Below, one piece after another: positions 24,810 to 32,771 of a stretch of 32,771 nucleotides of DNA; the stretch's first letter is position 1; every line of letters begins with the position of its first letter. The notes beneath the pieces were generated by a model that did not search any database, had not been told where the DNA came from, and worked only from the letters and a program-made list of their open reading frames with translations. Position numbers and translations under genes: made by a program. The stretch covers positions 1 through 32,771 of the forward strand of contig JAIXQU010000120.1 of the NCBI GenBank assembly GCA_027485575.1, read 5' to 3'. Source of the DNA: Cytophagaceae bacterium. GTDB lineage: Bacteria > Bacteroidota > Bacteroidia > Cytophagales > Flexibacteraceae.

Positions 24810-26609
24810 ATGAAAATAGCTGCAGCCGCATTAAATCAAACACCGCTGGATTGGGTTGGAAATTTCAATAGGATCGAATTGGCCATTCAACAAGCGAAAG
24901 AACAAAAAGTAAGCCTGCTTTTGCTTCCCGAGTTATGCATATCTGGCTATGGCTGTGAAGATTATTTCTTAATGCCCTGGATAGTTGAAAAGGCCAAACA
25001 GGTACTGCTGGAAATGATTTTGCCACTTAGCCAGGATCTTTTGGTGGTTGTTGGCTTGCCATTTGAACATAAGGGCCAGGTTTTTAATACACTGGCAATG
25101 GTTTACAATCATAGCGTTTTAGGCGTTTGCGGAAAACAAATACTCCCAAAATCCGGGGTCTTTTATGAGCCACGCTGGTTTGAGCCTTGGCCTTCCAAAA
25201 AGGTAGAAACCATTTTTATAAACAACCAAACATGCCCAATCGGGGATTTTACTTTACAATTTCAAGGTTTAACGCTTGGATTTGAAATTTGTGAAGATGC
25301 CTGGCATCTGGAAAAGAGACCCGCCATTGTTGGTTCTGCAAAAAATGCAGACTTAATTTTAAATGCCTCTGCTTCAAACTTTGCAAGGGGAAAACAGGAC
25401 GACAGGCATGCCATCATTACCAGTTTAAAAGGTAGAAATGATGCTTATTACTTGTACACAAATTTATTAGGCAATGAATCTGGAAGGCTCATTTTTGATG
25501 GAGAAATCATTTTTGGGTCAGAGGGTGAAATTGGTTTTTATTCTAACCGGTTTTCTATGCAGGATATTGTTTTGGAAACTTTTGAAATTGATTTTGAAAG
25601 ACCTGCCTTCAAAGCAGTCGAACAAAAAGAAGAAGATGAATTTGAAGATTTTACAGATGCCGTTTGCCTTGCTCTTTTCGATTATTTAAGAAAATCAAAA
25701 AGCAAAGGATTTGCGCTTTCATTGTCTGGTGGAGCCGATTCGGCAACCTGTGCCATTTTGGTTTCAGAAATGGTTAAAAAGGCATCAAATCAATTTTCCA
25801 AACCAGAATTAGAACAAAAACTTGGATTTAAACTTAATGGAAATTCATCAAAAGAATGGGTCAATCAAATCTTAATTTGTGCCTACCAGGGAACTGAAAA
25901 CTCAGGAGACATAACCCGAAATGCAGCCAAATCGGTTGCTGAAGAAATTGGGGCTCAATTTTATTCATGGGAAATTGATGCAATGGTGAAAGGATTTACA
26001 TCCATAACTGAAAACATTGTAGGTAGGCCACTTGACTGGAATTCAGATGATTTGGTTTTGCAAAACATTCAGGCAAGAACACGTGCACCCGGAATCTGGA
26101 TGTTGGCCAATTTCAATAATTTTTTATTGTTAACCACTAGCAACAGAAGTGAGGGTGATGTGGGCTATTGCACTATGGATGGTGACACCGCAGGGAGTTT
26201 GGCGCCCATAGCCGGTGTGAGTAAAAACTTTATCCGGAAATGGCTCCTCTGGGCAAAAAACACGCTGGGATATTCAAGTCTTGAATACATTATCAATCAG
26301 GCCCCAACTGCGGAACTCAGACCTAAAAAAAACAAGCAGACAGATGAAGCCGATTTGATGCCTTATGACTTGTTGGAAGCCATTGAAATTCAAATGATTT
26401 TGGAAAGAAAAAGTCCTGAAGAAACACTTCAGAATCTTTTAAAAATCAGACAAGAAAACCCAGAGTACATCCGGAAAGAAATAGAGAAGTTTATTGGAAT
26501 GTGGAAAAGAAGCCAGTGGAAACGAGAGAGAATGGCACCTTCTTTCCATTTGGATAAATTTAACATAGACCCAAAAAGTGGTGGCCGGTTTCCTATCCTA
26601 TCTGTATAA
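24810..26609 (+). CDS. nadE: Glutamine-dependent NAD+ synthetase
   Basis: NadE amidates deamido-NAD with ATP and ammonia released from glutamine. From ATG 24810 the protein has 599 residues. The N-terminal nitrilase-type glutaminase has Glu41 (LLPELCISGYG), Lys109 (GKQILPKSGVFYE) and Cys161 (EICEDAWH). The C-terminal synthetase has the P-loop SGGADS (306-311), TSNRSEGDVGYCTMDGD and PTAELRP. I take ATG 24810 (MKIAAAALNQ) over TTG 24786, which would add eight unlikely residues. A metallophosphoesterase gene follows after 2 nt, so the two form an operon. Confidence 0.96.
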   Translation: MKIAAAALNQTPLDWVGNFNRIELAIQQAKEQKVSLLLLPELCISGYGCEDYFLMPWIVEKAKQVLLEMILPLSQDLLVVVGLPFEHKGQVFNTLAMVYNHSVLGVCGKQILPKSGVFYEPRWFEPWPSKKVETIFINNQTCPIGDFTLQFQGLTLGFEICEDAWHLEKRPAIVGSAKNADLILNASASNFARGKQDDRHAIITSLKGRNDAYYLYTNLLGNESGRLIFDGEIIFGSEGEIGFYSNRFSMQDIVLETFEIDFERPAFKAVEQKEEDEFEDFTDAVCLALFDYLRKSKSKGFALSLSGGADSATCAILVSEMVKKASNQFSKPELEQKLGFKLNGNSSKEWVNQILICAYQGTENSGDITRNAAKSVAEEIGAQFYSWEIDAMVKGFTSITENIVGRPLDWNSDDLVLQNIQARTRAPGIWMLANFNNFLLLTTSNRSEGDVGYCTMDGDTAGSLAPIAGVSKNFIRKWLLWAKNTLGYSSLEYIINQAPTAELRPKKNKQTDEADLMPYDLLEAIEIQMILERKSPEETLQNLLKIRQENPEYIRKEIEKFIGMWKRSQWKRERMAPSFHLDKFNIDPKSGGRFPILSV

Positions 26610-26611
26610 CT

Positions 26612-27127
26612 ATGGAACCCTATCAAATAGGCATTTTTAGCGATACACATGGCTGGCTGGACCCAGCCTTAATTGAGCATTTTGCTGACTGTCAGGAGGT
26701 ATGGCATGCAGGCGACATTGGTGATTTGGCCATTTTGGAAACCTGGAGAAGAAAAGGAAACGTCAGGGCGGTTTGGGGAAACATAGATGGAAATGAGGTG
26801 AGAAAAGCCACCAAAGAATATTTCTATTTTGAGGTTCAGGGTTTTCCTATATTAATGCTCCACATTGCCGGAAAGCACCCAAGATATACACCTCAAACAA
26901 ATGCCTTAATCAAACAACTAAAACCCAAAATGCTGGTTTGCGGCCATTCGCATATTTGCAGGGTAGTAAAAGAAGGTGGAGTTCTTTATGTCAATCCCGG
27001 TGCGGCAGGAAAACACGGTTTCCACAACATCCGGACGGCTTTGAAAATGAAATTTACAGATGGAAAACCGACTGAGGTAAAGGTAATTGAATTGGGCCCA
27101 AGGTCAGATCGAATTATCGCCTCATAA
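26612..27127 (+). CDS. Metallophosphoesterase, YfcE/MJ0936 family
   Basis: This 171-residue calcineurin-like phosphodiesterase has the full set of metal ligands: Asp11 and His13 (FSDTHG), Asp35 (HAGDIGD), Asn57 (WGNIDG), and GHSH with VNPGA further on. YfcE-type enzymes cleave phosphodiester bonds in small substrates in vitro and their natural substrate is usually unknown. The gene begins 2 nt after the nadE stop and is surely co-transcribed; a role in nucleotide turnover is possible but inferred. Its last 14 bp overlap the end of batD on the other strand. Confidence 0.92.
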   Translation: MEPYQIGIFSDTHGWLDPALIEHFADCQEVWHAGDIGDLAILETWRRKGNVRAVWGNIDGNEVRKATKEYFYFEVQGFPILMLHIAGKHPRYTPQTNALIKQLKPKMLVCGHSHICRVVKEGGVLYVNPGAAGKHGFHNIRTALKMKFTDGKPTEVKVIELGPRSDRIIAS

Positions 27128-28604
27128 AGCTCAAAACCAGGGTAACCACAGCCATAAAACCGATAGAAATATTGATCCAAAAAAGCCATTTATGGGCTTT
27201 CCTTGTTTCCCCGATGGGTGTATTGTCTGCCTTTTCAATCATACCATAAAATGAATCTTCAGCCGTGGCAGAAGCCTTCGAATTCATTTTTTTACTTTCA
27301 CTTACCTTTAAAACTCCAGAAGGCCTGAGGGTATCATAGGTCATCGTTTTTACATTAAAATAGACCCAATTGAAGGATTTATTTAATTCGATGCTGCCAA
27401 TTTCTTTTGGAATGATGAGGTATGAGAAAACCTTTTGGCCTGTAATTCTTCCACCTGCCCGTTGCACAGTTTGATTTGTATTGGGTGAATACACATCCAA
27501 TAATTCGGATTTAATTTTCTGAGGTTCTGGAATATAACTAATATTTCCTTCGCCTTTTATGGCCAATTCAAACCCAACTCCCTGGTTAAGACCTACTAGT
27601 TTTTTCCCTATCTTTTCCTCCATAACAAACTGACCTACAGCTACATTTCCCTTTAAAGGGTGTGGAGGCAAATCCTTGACTTTAATCGATATTGGTTTTG
27701 AATAAAATGGCTTGATTTCTTCTTTCCTGTTGGCCCCAAAAAAATTAGATCCGGCAATTTTATAGCTTACCATATCGAGCTTAAGCTGAGGAATAGAAAA
27801 TGACTTGGCCACCAACGGAAAAAGGGTCGCCTGATAAATCCGATATTCCGTATAGCCTTTTTTTCCAATTTTCACTTTTCGGGGTACAATTTCTTCGATA
27901 CCAAAGTTTTCTTCCCAGCAATTGGAGGGCTTCAGCTTTTTAACCAGTTCAGAAAGCTGTGACCCGAGATTATAAAAGTCCAGCTCCGCCTGATTTTCAT
28001 CCGATACAAAAAAAGATAATATCAGATTTATGCCTTCGCCAGCCCAAATTTCCTTCTTATCGGTTTGAACTGAAAAAAAAGCATCCGGCTTTACATCTTT
28101 AAAATCCTGGGACTGCCCCTTGCCAAAAAAATCTTCAAAAGGGTCATAAGCAAATGGATTTGCCCCAAATGGATTGGTTGATTTTTGATCGACCGGCGGT
28201 CCAACTTTGATAATGCACCCCGGAGATCTTGTTGCCATTTTTCCTACTTTCATTTCAAAGGGAGGAAGCTTAAAAACGCCCTCTTTGGTTGGCATATAGT
28301 TTTGAATGATACTCGTTTCGTTACTTACCTGCCCATTGATGTTGCGCATCGAGGAAGAAGAGGATGTTCCTGCTTTGGAAAATCCCGGGATATTCGGAAA
28401 GGCACTATATTCCTGAATATCATAGTTTTCTGCATTTAGTGTTACGGTAAAAACTTCATTAGAACCAATTTGATTGGGACCTAAAACTATTTTCAATTTC
28501 TGCGCAAATGCGCCGTTCATCACATTTAAGCAAAAGAAAAAAAACAGTGACCTGCGGGTTATAAAATTTAAAAAAACAAGATTCATTTTTTTAATGGCTG
28601 ACAT
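27114..28604 (-). CDS. batD: BatD family protein
   Basis: BatD proteins are membrane-anchored and belong to the Bat (Bacteroides aerotolerance) system. The 496-residue protein has a signal peptide (about 1-35, ending GAFA-Q), repeated beta-sandwich domains beginning LKIVLGPNQIGSNEVF, family motifs such as IPGF and YMPTKEGVFKLPP, and a single C-terminal membrane helix (about 470-492: WLFWINISIGFMAVVTLVL). A promoter at 28615-28646 would give a 22-nt leader to the second Met (28586), which starts MNLVFLNF and may be the true start. No batA, batB, batC, batE or MoxR gene is beside it, so it appears detached from the usual cluster. It overlaps the phosphoesterase gene tail to tail. Confidence 0.85.
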   Translation of the reverse strand: MSAIKKMNLVFLNFITRRSLFFFFCLNVMNGAFAQKLKIVLGPNQIGSNEVFTVTLNAENYDIQEYSAFPNIPGFSKAGTSSSSSMRNINGQVSNETSIIQNYMPTKEGVFKLPPFEMKVGKMATRSPGCIIKVGPPVDQKSTNPFGANPFAYDPFEDFFGKGQSQDFKDVKPDAFFSVQTDKKEIWAGEGINLILSFFVSDENQAELDFYNLGSQLSELVKKLKPSNCWEENFGIEEIVPRKVKIGKKGYTEYRIYQATLFPLVAKSFSIPQLKLDMVSYKIAGSNFFGANRKEEIKPFYSKPISIKVKDLPPHPLKGNVAVGQFVMEEKIGKKLVGLNQGVGFELAIKGEGNISYIPEPQKIKSELLDVYSPNTNQTVQRAGGRITGQKVFSYLIIPKEIGSIELNKSFNWVYFNVKTMTYDTLRPSGVLKVSESKKMNSKASATAEDSFYGMIEKADNTPIGETRKAHKWLFWINISIGFMAVVTLVLSFMRR

Positions 28605-28614
28605 ACAATGTTTT

Positions 28615-28646
28615 CAAAAGTGAAATCAAAAATCTGGTTGTCCAAA
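28615..28646 (-). promoter_or_regulatory. Promoter of batD
   Basis: On the minus strand TTTG (28646-28643) is followed after 20 nt by CACTTTTG (28622-28615), one base from TAnnTTTG. Transcription would begin near 28608, which favours the second Met of BatD (28586) as start. Confidence 0.5.
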
Positions 28647-28757
28647 ACGTTTATTTTTAAGATAAATCCAGATTAAAATTTTATTATTATCTTCAAAACA
28701 ACTTGCAAGTTAAAAACTAAGTTTTCATTTTTACACCACACCTTAACCAAGTTAATT

Positions 28758-28946
28758 ATGACATCTATGCTTGAATATTTTAAAATGATTTTGAAAAAGG
28801 TAAGTTTTGAGAGGTCTTTATTTGAAAAAGAATTAAAAAAAGCAATTTCCAGGTTGGTTGGAAATGAAATAAAAGAACTCAGGGATTGGTGCTATCAGAA
28901 CTTTTCTGTGAGGCACCGTGTTGTACTGGACAAGTGTTTTAAGTAA
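28758..28946 (+). CDS. Small conserved-looking protein of unknown function
   Basis: This is a 62-residue basic, helical protein (or 59 residues from the second ATG at 28767, MLEYFKMILKK). It has no signal peptide or membrane helix. The pattern KVSFERSLFEKELKKAI, then EIKELRDWCYQNF, resembles a small cytoplasmic family I recall from Bacteroidota, but I cannot give it a name. Support for a real gene: its own intrinsic terminator begins 7 nt after the stop, the composition is protein-like, and nothing overlaps it. The upstream gap is AT-rich, with TAAGTTTT near 28714 as a weak -7 match. Function unknown. Confidence 0.65.
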   Translation: MTSMLEYFKMILKKVSFERSLFEKELKKAISRLVGNEIKELRDWCYQNFSVRHRVVLDKCFK

Positions 28947-28952
28947 AAATTC

Positions 28953-28980
28953 AATCCCGCTGAAGTCGGGATTTTTTTTT
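28953..28980 (+). terminator. Intrinsic terminator of the 62-residue protein gene
   Basis: AATCCCG (28953-28959) pairs with CGGGATT (28967-28973) around a 7-nt loop, followed by a run of nine T. It starts 7 nt past the stop codon. Confidence 0.88.
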
Positions 28981-29407
28981 GAACCAGCGCAATTCTTTTT
29001 GCTCTAACCAGAATTTCAAATCAGGCGGGCTTCTAAAAAATTTGGCACCAGTATCATTTAAATAGCTGAAATTGAATGAAGACCTTAATTAAATATAAAT
29101 CAAATATTTAAGAAAAAAACTGACGCTTTCAAATTGAATCTATATTCACTCTGAATCATAAAATTGAACGTAAGAAAAGGTAAAATACCCTGTTTTTGGG
29201 TCTTAATCCCATTTTAAATTACAAGGTAATTTTTGTTTATTCTTGATTTTTTAGATTTATTAGAAATTAAGTCACTGAAAGGCAAAGCTTTACATATTAT
29301 CCCGGAAAAAGCCTTTTTAACCAAATTTTCATCCTGCTTGAGCATTGTCTTATAATTATTCAGACTTTTTAATTTAGTTTTGCCGATAACCATAAAACCA
29401 ATTTGTT
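28981..29407. other. AT-rich non-coding gap before the protease gene
   Basis: No gene is supported in these 427 bp. A weak hairpin ACCC-TGTTTTT-GGGT lies near 29190. A -7 element for the protease is at 29375. The rest is low-complexity A+T. Confidence 0.5.
29375..29382 (+). promoter_or_regulatory. -7 element of the protease gene
   Basis: TAGTTTTG matches TAnnTTTG exactly, 26 nt before the GTG start, predicting a leader of about 19 nt. The -33 element is not evident. Confidence 0.45.
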
Positions 29408-32400
29408 GTGAAAAAATCAATATTACAAATCATCATCATTCTTGTAACTCTGTGTTCTATGCAGGGATTTGCACAGAAAGGATCTGGAACTGCTTCTGAA
29501 TCCAGGGATTTAACCGGCAGTCCATACTACCACTATACACCAGATGGTAAGGCATTTTTTGAACTTTCCGGCCAAAAAATTCTAATCAAGTTTCAATCAC
29601 AAATCAGTTTTGAGGAACAAAACAGGATTCTTTTAAAAGAGCAACTTTTATTGCCTCTTACCAAAGAAATGGCATTGCCGGCACCAAAAGTTTTGCTTGC
29701 AGAATTAAGGAAAGGAGCAACTGAAAAGCAAATTCTTGAATTGGTTGAAAGGTTGAACCAAATCTCTTCTATTGAATACGCAAACCCATTTTTGATTTAC
29801 AATGATGGTACATCCGAAGCTGCTCTCAACCGGTTTATCGTAAAACTTAACAACAGTTCGGATTTTTCCAAAATGCAAAAACTGGTTTCAGAATATGGTG
29901 CTTCAATTGACGAACAATATAAATATGATGCAAATCTTTATTTCATAAAGGTAGGCAAATCTTCTAAAATGAGGGCTCTTGAAATGGCAAATGCGTTTTC
30001 TGAAACAAAATTATTTGCTGCTGCCGAACCTGATATGCTTAAGCTTTTAAAAAGGTATAATACAAATGATCCCAATCTTGCCAATCAATGGTCATTAAAC
30101 AACACAGGCTCAGCAATACAGAACAACGGTACGCCAGGTGCAGACATGAAGGTGTTTTCTGCCTGGGGAATCAGCACGGGTTCTTCCACCCTTAAAGTTG
30201 CCATTATAGATGAAGGTGTGGATTTGGTTCACCCGGATTTGGTTGCCAATTTACTTCCCGGTTTTGATGGAACTGGTCTTGGTAGCAATGGTGGACCAAG
30301 TGGAAACGATGCCCACGGCACGGCTTGTGCCGGTATTGTGGCAGCTGCTGGAAACAATGGAGTTGGAATTGCAGGTGTAGCTTACAGTTGCAAAATTATC
30401 CCTGTTCGGATAGCATATTCATCCGGGACAAGTTGGGTAACCACCTCTGCTCAAATTGGAACATCTTTGGATTGGGCCTGGAATCAAGGTGGTGCAGATG
30501 TGTTGAGCAATAGTTGGGGAGGCGGTAGTTCATCTACATTAATTAACGATCCTATTGCAAGGGCTGTTACACAAGGGCGTGGTGGAAAGGGGGCTCCGGT
30601 TCTTTTTGCAGCTGGAAACAGCAATGGCGCAAACAGTTATCCGGCAACATTAACCAATGTAGTTTCTGTGGTGGCAATGAGTATGTGTAACCAAAGAAAA
30701 AATCCAAGCTCATGTGATTTAGAAACTTTTTGGGGTTCTAACTTTGGCACAGGAGTTGACGTTTCTGCACCTGGTGTAAAAATATATACGACGGATATAT
30801 CTGGCACAGCTGGGTATAGTTCAGGAAATTACACAGCTACATTTAATGGAACTTCATCTGCCTGTCCAAATGCAGCAGGTGTTATGGCATTGATATTGTC
30901 TGTTAACCCTAATTTGACCAATGCCCAGGCAAGACAAATTCTTGAATCCAGCTGCGACAAAGTCGGTGGATACATTTACAACAGCAGCGTAAGCGGCCAA
31001 CCAAACGGAACCTGGAGTACAGATCTTGGCCACGGAAGGGTAAACGCTTTTACTGCTCTGCAATTGGCAAATCCACAACCATGCACAACTCCAACAGTTG
31101 GAGGAACTGCAACCGGTCCAGCCAGTTTTGCATCAGGAAATAACGGTACATTTGTTTTGACCGGATCAAATGGTAGTGATATTCAATGGCAGGCTTCCAA
31201 TAATGGTGGTACTTCATATTCTGATATTGGTGGTGCAACCAGCGCAACTTCAGCCTTTACTTTGGCTGGTGGTACATATTTGATACGGGCAGCTGTATCC
31301 AGGATAAACTGTACGGTATCCTATTCAAATGTTTTAAATTTAACCGTAACATCGCCGGTTGGTGATGTTTTAGGCAATCCAATCGTTATCTCAAGCTTTC
31401 CATTTTCTACTACGGTTTCCAATGCCAGTGGATTTTCAAATGCTTATACCGGTACAAATAATCAGGCATCTGCAGATATCTTTTTCAGATTTACTACGGG
31501 ACCATGTACAGATAGTATAACTGTTTCCACATGTGCTTCTGCTTTTGATACATATTTACATTTACTTAATTCTTCAGGAACCTGGATTTCCTCAAATGAT
31601 GACAATGGCCCCCTTTGCACAGGAACAAGGGCTTCAATGAAGTTTTTGGTTACGCCAAATACCACTTATTTTATTGTGGCAGAGGGATATGGAACCGCAA
31701 CTGGCTCAATTATCCTTTCTATAAATCAAAGGGATAATCCCGTCTTTACTACCAACATTTCCGCTGGAGGTCCACTCACATTTTGTCAAGGCGGTTCTGT
31801 GGTATTAACTGCAGGTGCTGGTTCCAGCTACCTTTGGAGTAATGGGGCCACTACCTCATCAATTACAGCAAATGCAAGTGGAAATTATTCGGTTACAGTT
31901 ACGAATGCAAATGGTTGTGCGGCAAGTGCTTCAAGTACAGTAACAGTAAATCCGAACCCTACAGTTTTTAATACTTCCGGAGGCGGTTCATATTGTTTGG
32001 TACCAGGAACGGGTACAAGTGTTAATTTATCAGGCTCCCAATCAGGAGTTTCTTACGACTTCAAGTTTACCGCTGGCGGAACTGCAGCCACTTTATCTGG
32101 AACTGGGTCAGCCTTAACTGCAACAGGAATAACCGGTACTGGCACCATAACAGTTTTGGCCACGAATTCAACCACAGGTTGCTTTGCCAATATGAACGGT
32201 TCTGCATCTGTGATCCCTCAAACTGCCAGCCTGTATTTCAGAGACCAGGATGGAGATGGTTTTGGGGATGCAGGAAATTCAACGCAGGCCTGTTCAACAC
32301 CAATTGGTTATGTATCGAACAACACCGATTGCGATGACAACAATTCAGCAGCGAACACTACTCAATCATTTTTTGTAGATGCGGATAATGATGGTTTTGG

Positions 32401-32771
32401 TTCTACAACAACTGCGATGCTTTGCAGTGCCACTGCTCCAGCAGGATACTCAACCAACAACACCGATTGCAATGACAACAATTCGGCAGTGAACACACCT
32501 CAACCTTATTTTGTGGATGCCGATGGTGATGGTTTTGGTTCTACAACAACTGCGATGCTTTGCAGTGCTACTGCTCCAGCAGGATACTCAACCAACAATA
32601 CCGATTGCAATGACAACAGTGCTGCAATCAATACTCCTCAATCCTATTTCGTTGACAGCGATGGTGATGGTTTTGGGTCTACGACAACTGCGATGCTTTG
32701 CAGTGCCACTGCTCCAGCAGGATACTCAACCAACAACACCGATTGCAATGACAACAGTGCTGCCATCAATA
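29408..32771 (+). CDS. Secreted subtilisin-like (S8) protease with PPC-like, Ig-like and MopE-type repeat domains (cut by window edge)
   Basis: The frame is open from GTG 29408 to the window end, 1121 residues. A signal peptide ends near GFA-Q (about residue 23). A long propeptide precedes the catalytic domain, which starts near residue 220. The triad is Asp268 (IIDEGVD), His303 (DAHGTACAG) and Ser483 ([12 protein letters not shown]); Asn404 (AAGNSNG) forms the oxyanion hole. DEGV and GTSSA replace the more common DSGV and GTSMA. Then come an Ig-like segment (about 560-645), a PPC-like beta-sandwich with Cys pairs (about 648-773), two more Ig/SprB-like repeats (about 785-940), and at least four metal-binding repeats from residue 942. 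A T9SS tail is expected beyond the window. It is a cell-surface or secreted enzyme, probably for protein degradation. Confidence 0.9.
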   Translation, partial: MKKSILQIIIILVTLCSMQGFAQKGSGTASESRDLTGSPYYHYTPDGKAFFELSGQKILIKFQSQISFEEQNRILLKEQLLLPLTKEMALPAPKVLLAELRKGATEKQILELVERLNQISSIEYANPFLIYNDGTSEAALNRFIVKLNNSSDFSKMQKLVSEYGASIDEQYKYDANLYFIKVGKSSKMRALEMANAFSETKLFAAAEPDMLKLLKRYNTNDPNLANQWSLNNTGSAIQNNGTPGADMKVFSAWGISTGSSTLKVAIIDEGVDLVHPDLVANLLPGFDGTGLGSNGGPSGNDAHGTACAGIVAAAGNNGVGIAGVAYSCKIIPVRIAYSSGTSWVTTSAQIGTSLDWAWNQGGADVLSNSWGGGSSSTLINDPIARAVTQGRGGKGAPVLFAAGNSNGANSYPATLTNVVSVVAMSMCNQRKNPSSCDLETFWGSNFGTGVDVSAPGVKIYTTDISGTAGYSSGNYTATFNGTSSACPNAAGVMALILSVNPNLTNAQARQILESSCDKVGGYIYNSSVSGQPNGTWSTDLGHGRVNAFTALQLANPQPCTTPTVGGTATGPASFASGNNGTFVLTGSNGSDIQWQASNNGGTSYSDIGGATSATSAFTLAGGTYLIRAAVSRINCTVSYSNVLNLTVTSPVGDVLGNPIVISSFPFSTTVSNASGFSNAYTGTNNQASADIFFRFTTGPCTDSITVSTCASAFDTYLHLLNSSGTWISSNDDNGPLCTGTRASMKFLVTPNTTYFIVAEGYGTATGSIILSINQRDNPVFTTNISAGGPLTFCQGGSVVLTAGAGSSYLWSNGATTSSITANASGNYSVTVTNANGCAASASSTVTVNPNPTVFNTSGGGSYCLVPGTGTSVNLSGSQSGVSYDFKFTAGGTAATLSGTGSALTATGITGTGTITVLATNSTTGCFANMNGSASVIPQTASLYFRDQDGDGFGDAGNSTQACSTPIGYVSNNTDCDDNNSAANTTQSFFVDADNDGFGSTTTAMLCSATAPAGYSTNNTDCNDNNSAVNTPQPYFVDADGDGFGSTTTAMLCSATAPAGYSTNNTDCNDNSAAINTPQSYFVDSDGDGFGSTTTAMLCSATAPAGYSTNNTDCNDNSAAIN
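32231..32771 (+). repeat. Tandem 135-138-bp repeats encoding MopE-like metal-binding units
   Basis: Units start at 32231 (45 codons), 32366, 32504 and 32642 (46 codons each; the last is cut). Each encodes a DxDxDGFG loop, two Cys, the turn PAGY or PIGY, and NNTDCNDN. The pattern fits the putative metal-binding motif found in MopE. The second to fourth units are almost identical at the DNA level, including many third codon positions; the first is clearly diverged. Confidence 0.85.

Noticed and set aside
29214-29420. 68-residue minus-strand frame before the protease gene
   Set aside because: AT-rich, without recognisable features, and overlapping the protease promoter and start.
32231-32771. 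Tandem repeats at the window end as a CRISPR array
   Set aside because: The units are 135-138 bp, in frame with the protease, and encode metal-binding loops; there are no short repeats with unique spacers.

Overview
The window is a piece of a Bacteroidota chromosome. The evidence is a type IX secretion (T9SS) C-terminal sorting domain, a FISUMP domain, a BatD protein, a DUF4834 protein, an SDR-type threonine dehydrogenase, the tig-clpP-clpX order, and promoters of the Bacteroidota type (TTTG, a gap of about 19-20, then TAnnTTTG) with no clear Shine-Dalgarno sites. The DNA is AT-rich except for one stretch near 9.6-11.7 kb. I cannot name a genus.

Left part (1-5.5 kb, almost all on the minus strand): trigger factor, ClpP and the first two thirds of ClpX form the protein quality-control cluster. 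An intrinsic terminator separates clpP from clpX. Next come a tRNA-Leu(UAG) with its own promoter and terminator, a membrane fatty-acid desaturase, and a two-gene unit made of a polytopic membrane protein and a THEP1-like P-loop NTPase. That unit diverges, almost start to start, from xdhA-xdhB (5.5-9.2 kb), a two-subunit molybdenum hydroxylase that keeps the key residues of xanthine dehydrogenase.

Accessory part (9.2-13.3 kb): a stretch richer in G+C holds a small secreted protein with a T9SS tail and a secreted collagen-like/FISUMP protein. Both flanks are long non-coding segments full of inverted repeats. A secreted protein of unknown function follows.

Signalling part (13.3-18.2 kb): a NeuD-like acyltransferase lies 27 nt downstream of a 902-residue PAS/HPt protein whose kinase and receiver domains look degenerate. 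A PAS-receiver protein, also lacking the phospho-acceptor Asp, is encoded divergently. The intergenic region between them has repeated operator-like sequences and a strong terminator hairpin upstream of the receiver gene. A structured RNA candidate with a three-way junction and its own terminator follows at 18.05-18.18 kb.

Housekeeping part (18.2-28.9 kb): biotin synthase, DUF4834, MtaB tRNA methylthiotransferase, an M1 aminopeptidase lipoprotein, a frameshifted T9SS-tail remnant, threonine dehydrogenase, NAD synthetase with a metallophosphoesterase, an isolated BatD, and a small 62-residue protein with its own terminator.

Right end (29.4-32.8 kb): a large secreted subtilisin-like protease runs off the window inside tandem calcium-type (MopE-like) repeats that are almost identical at the DNA level.
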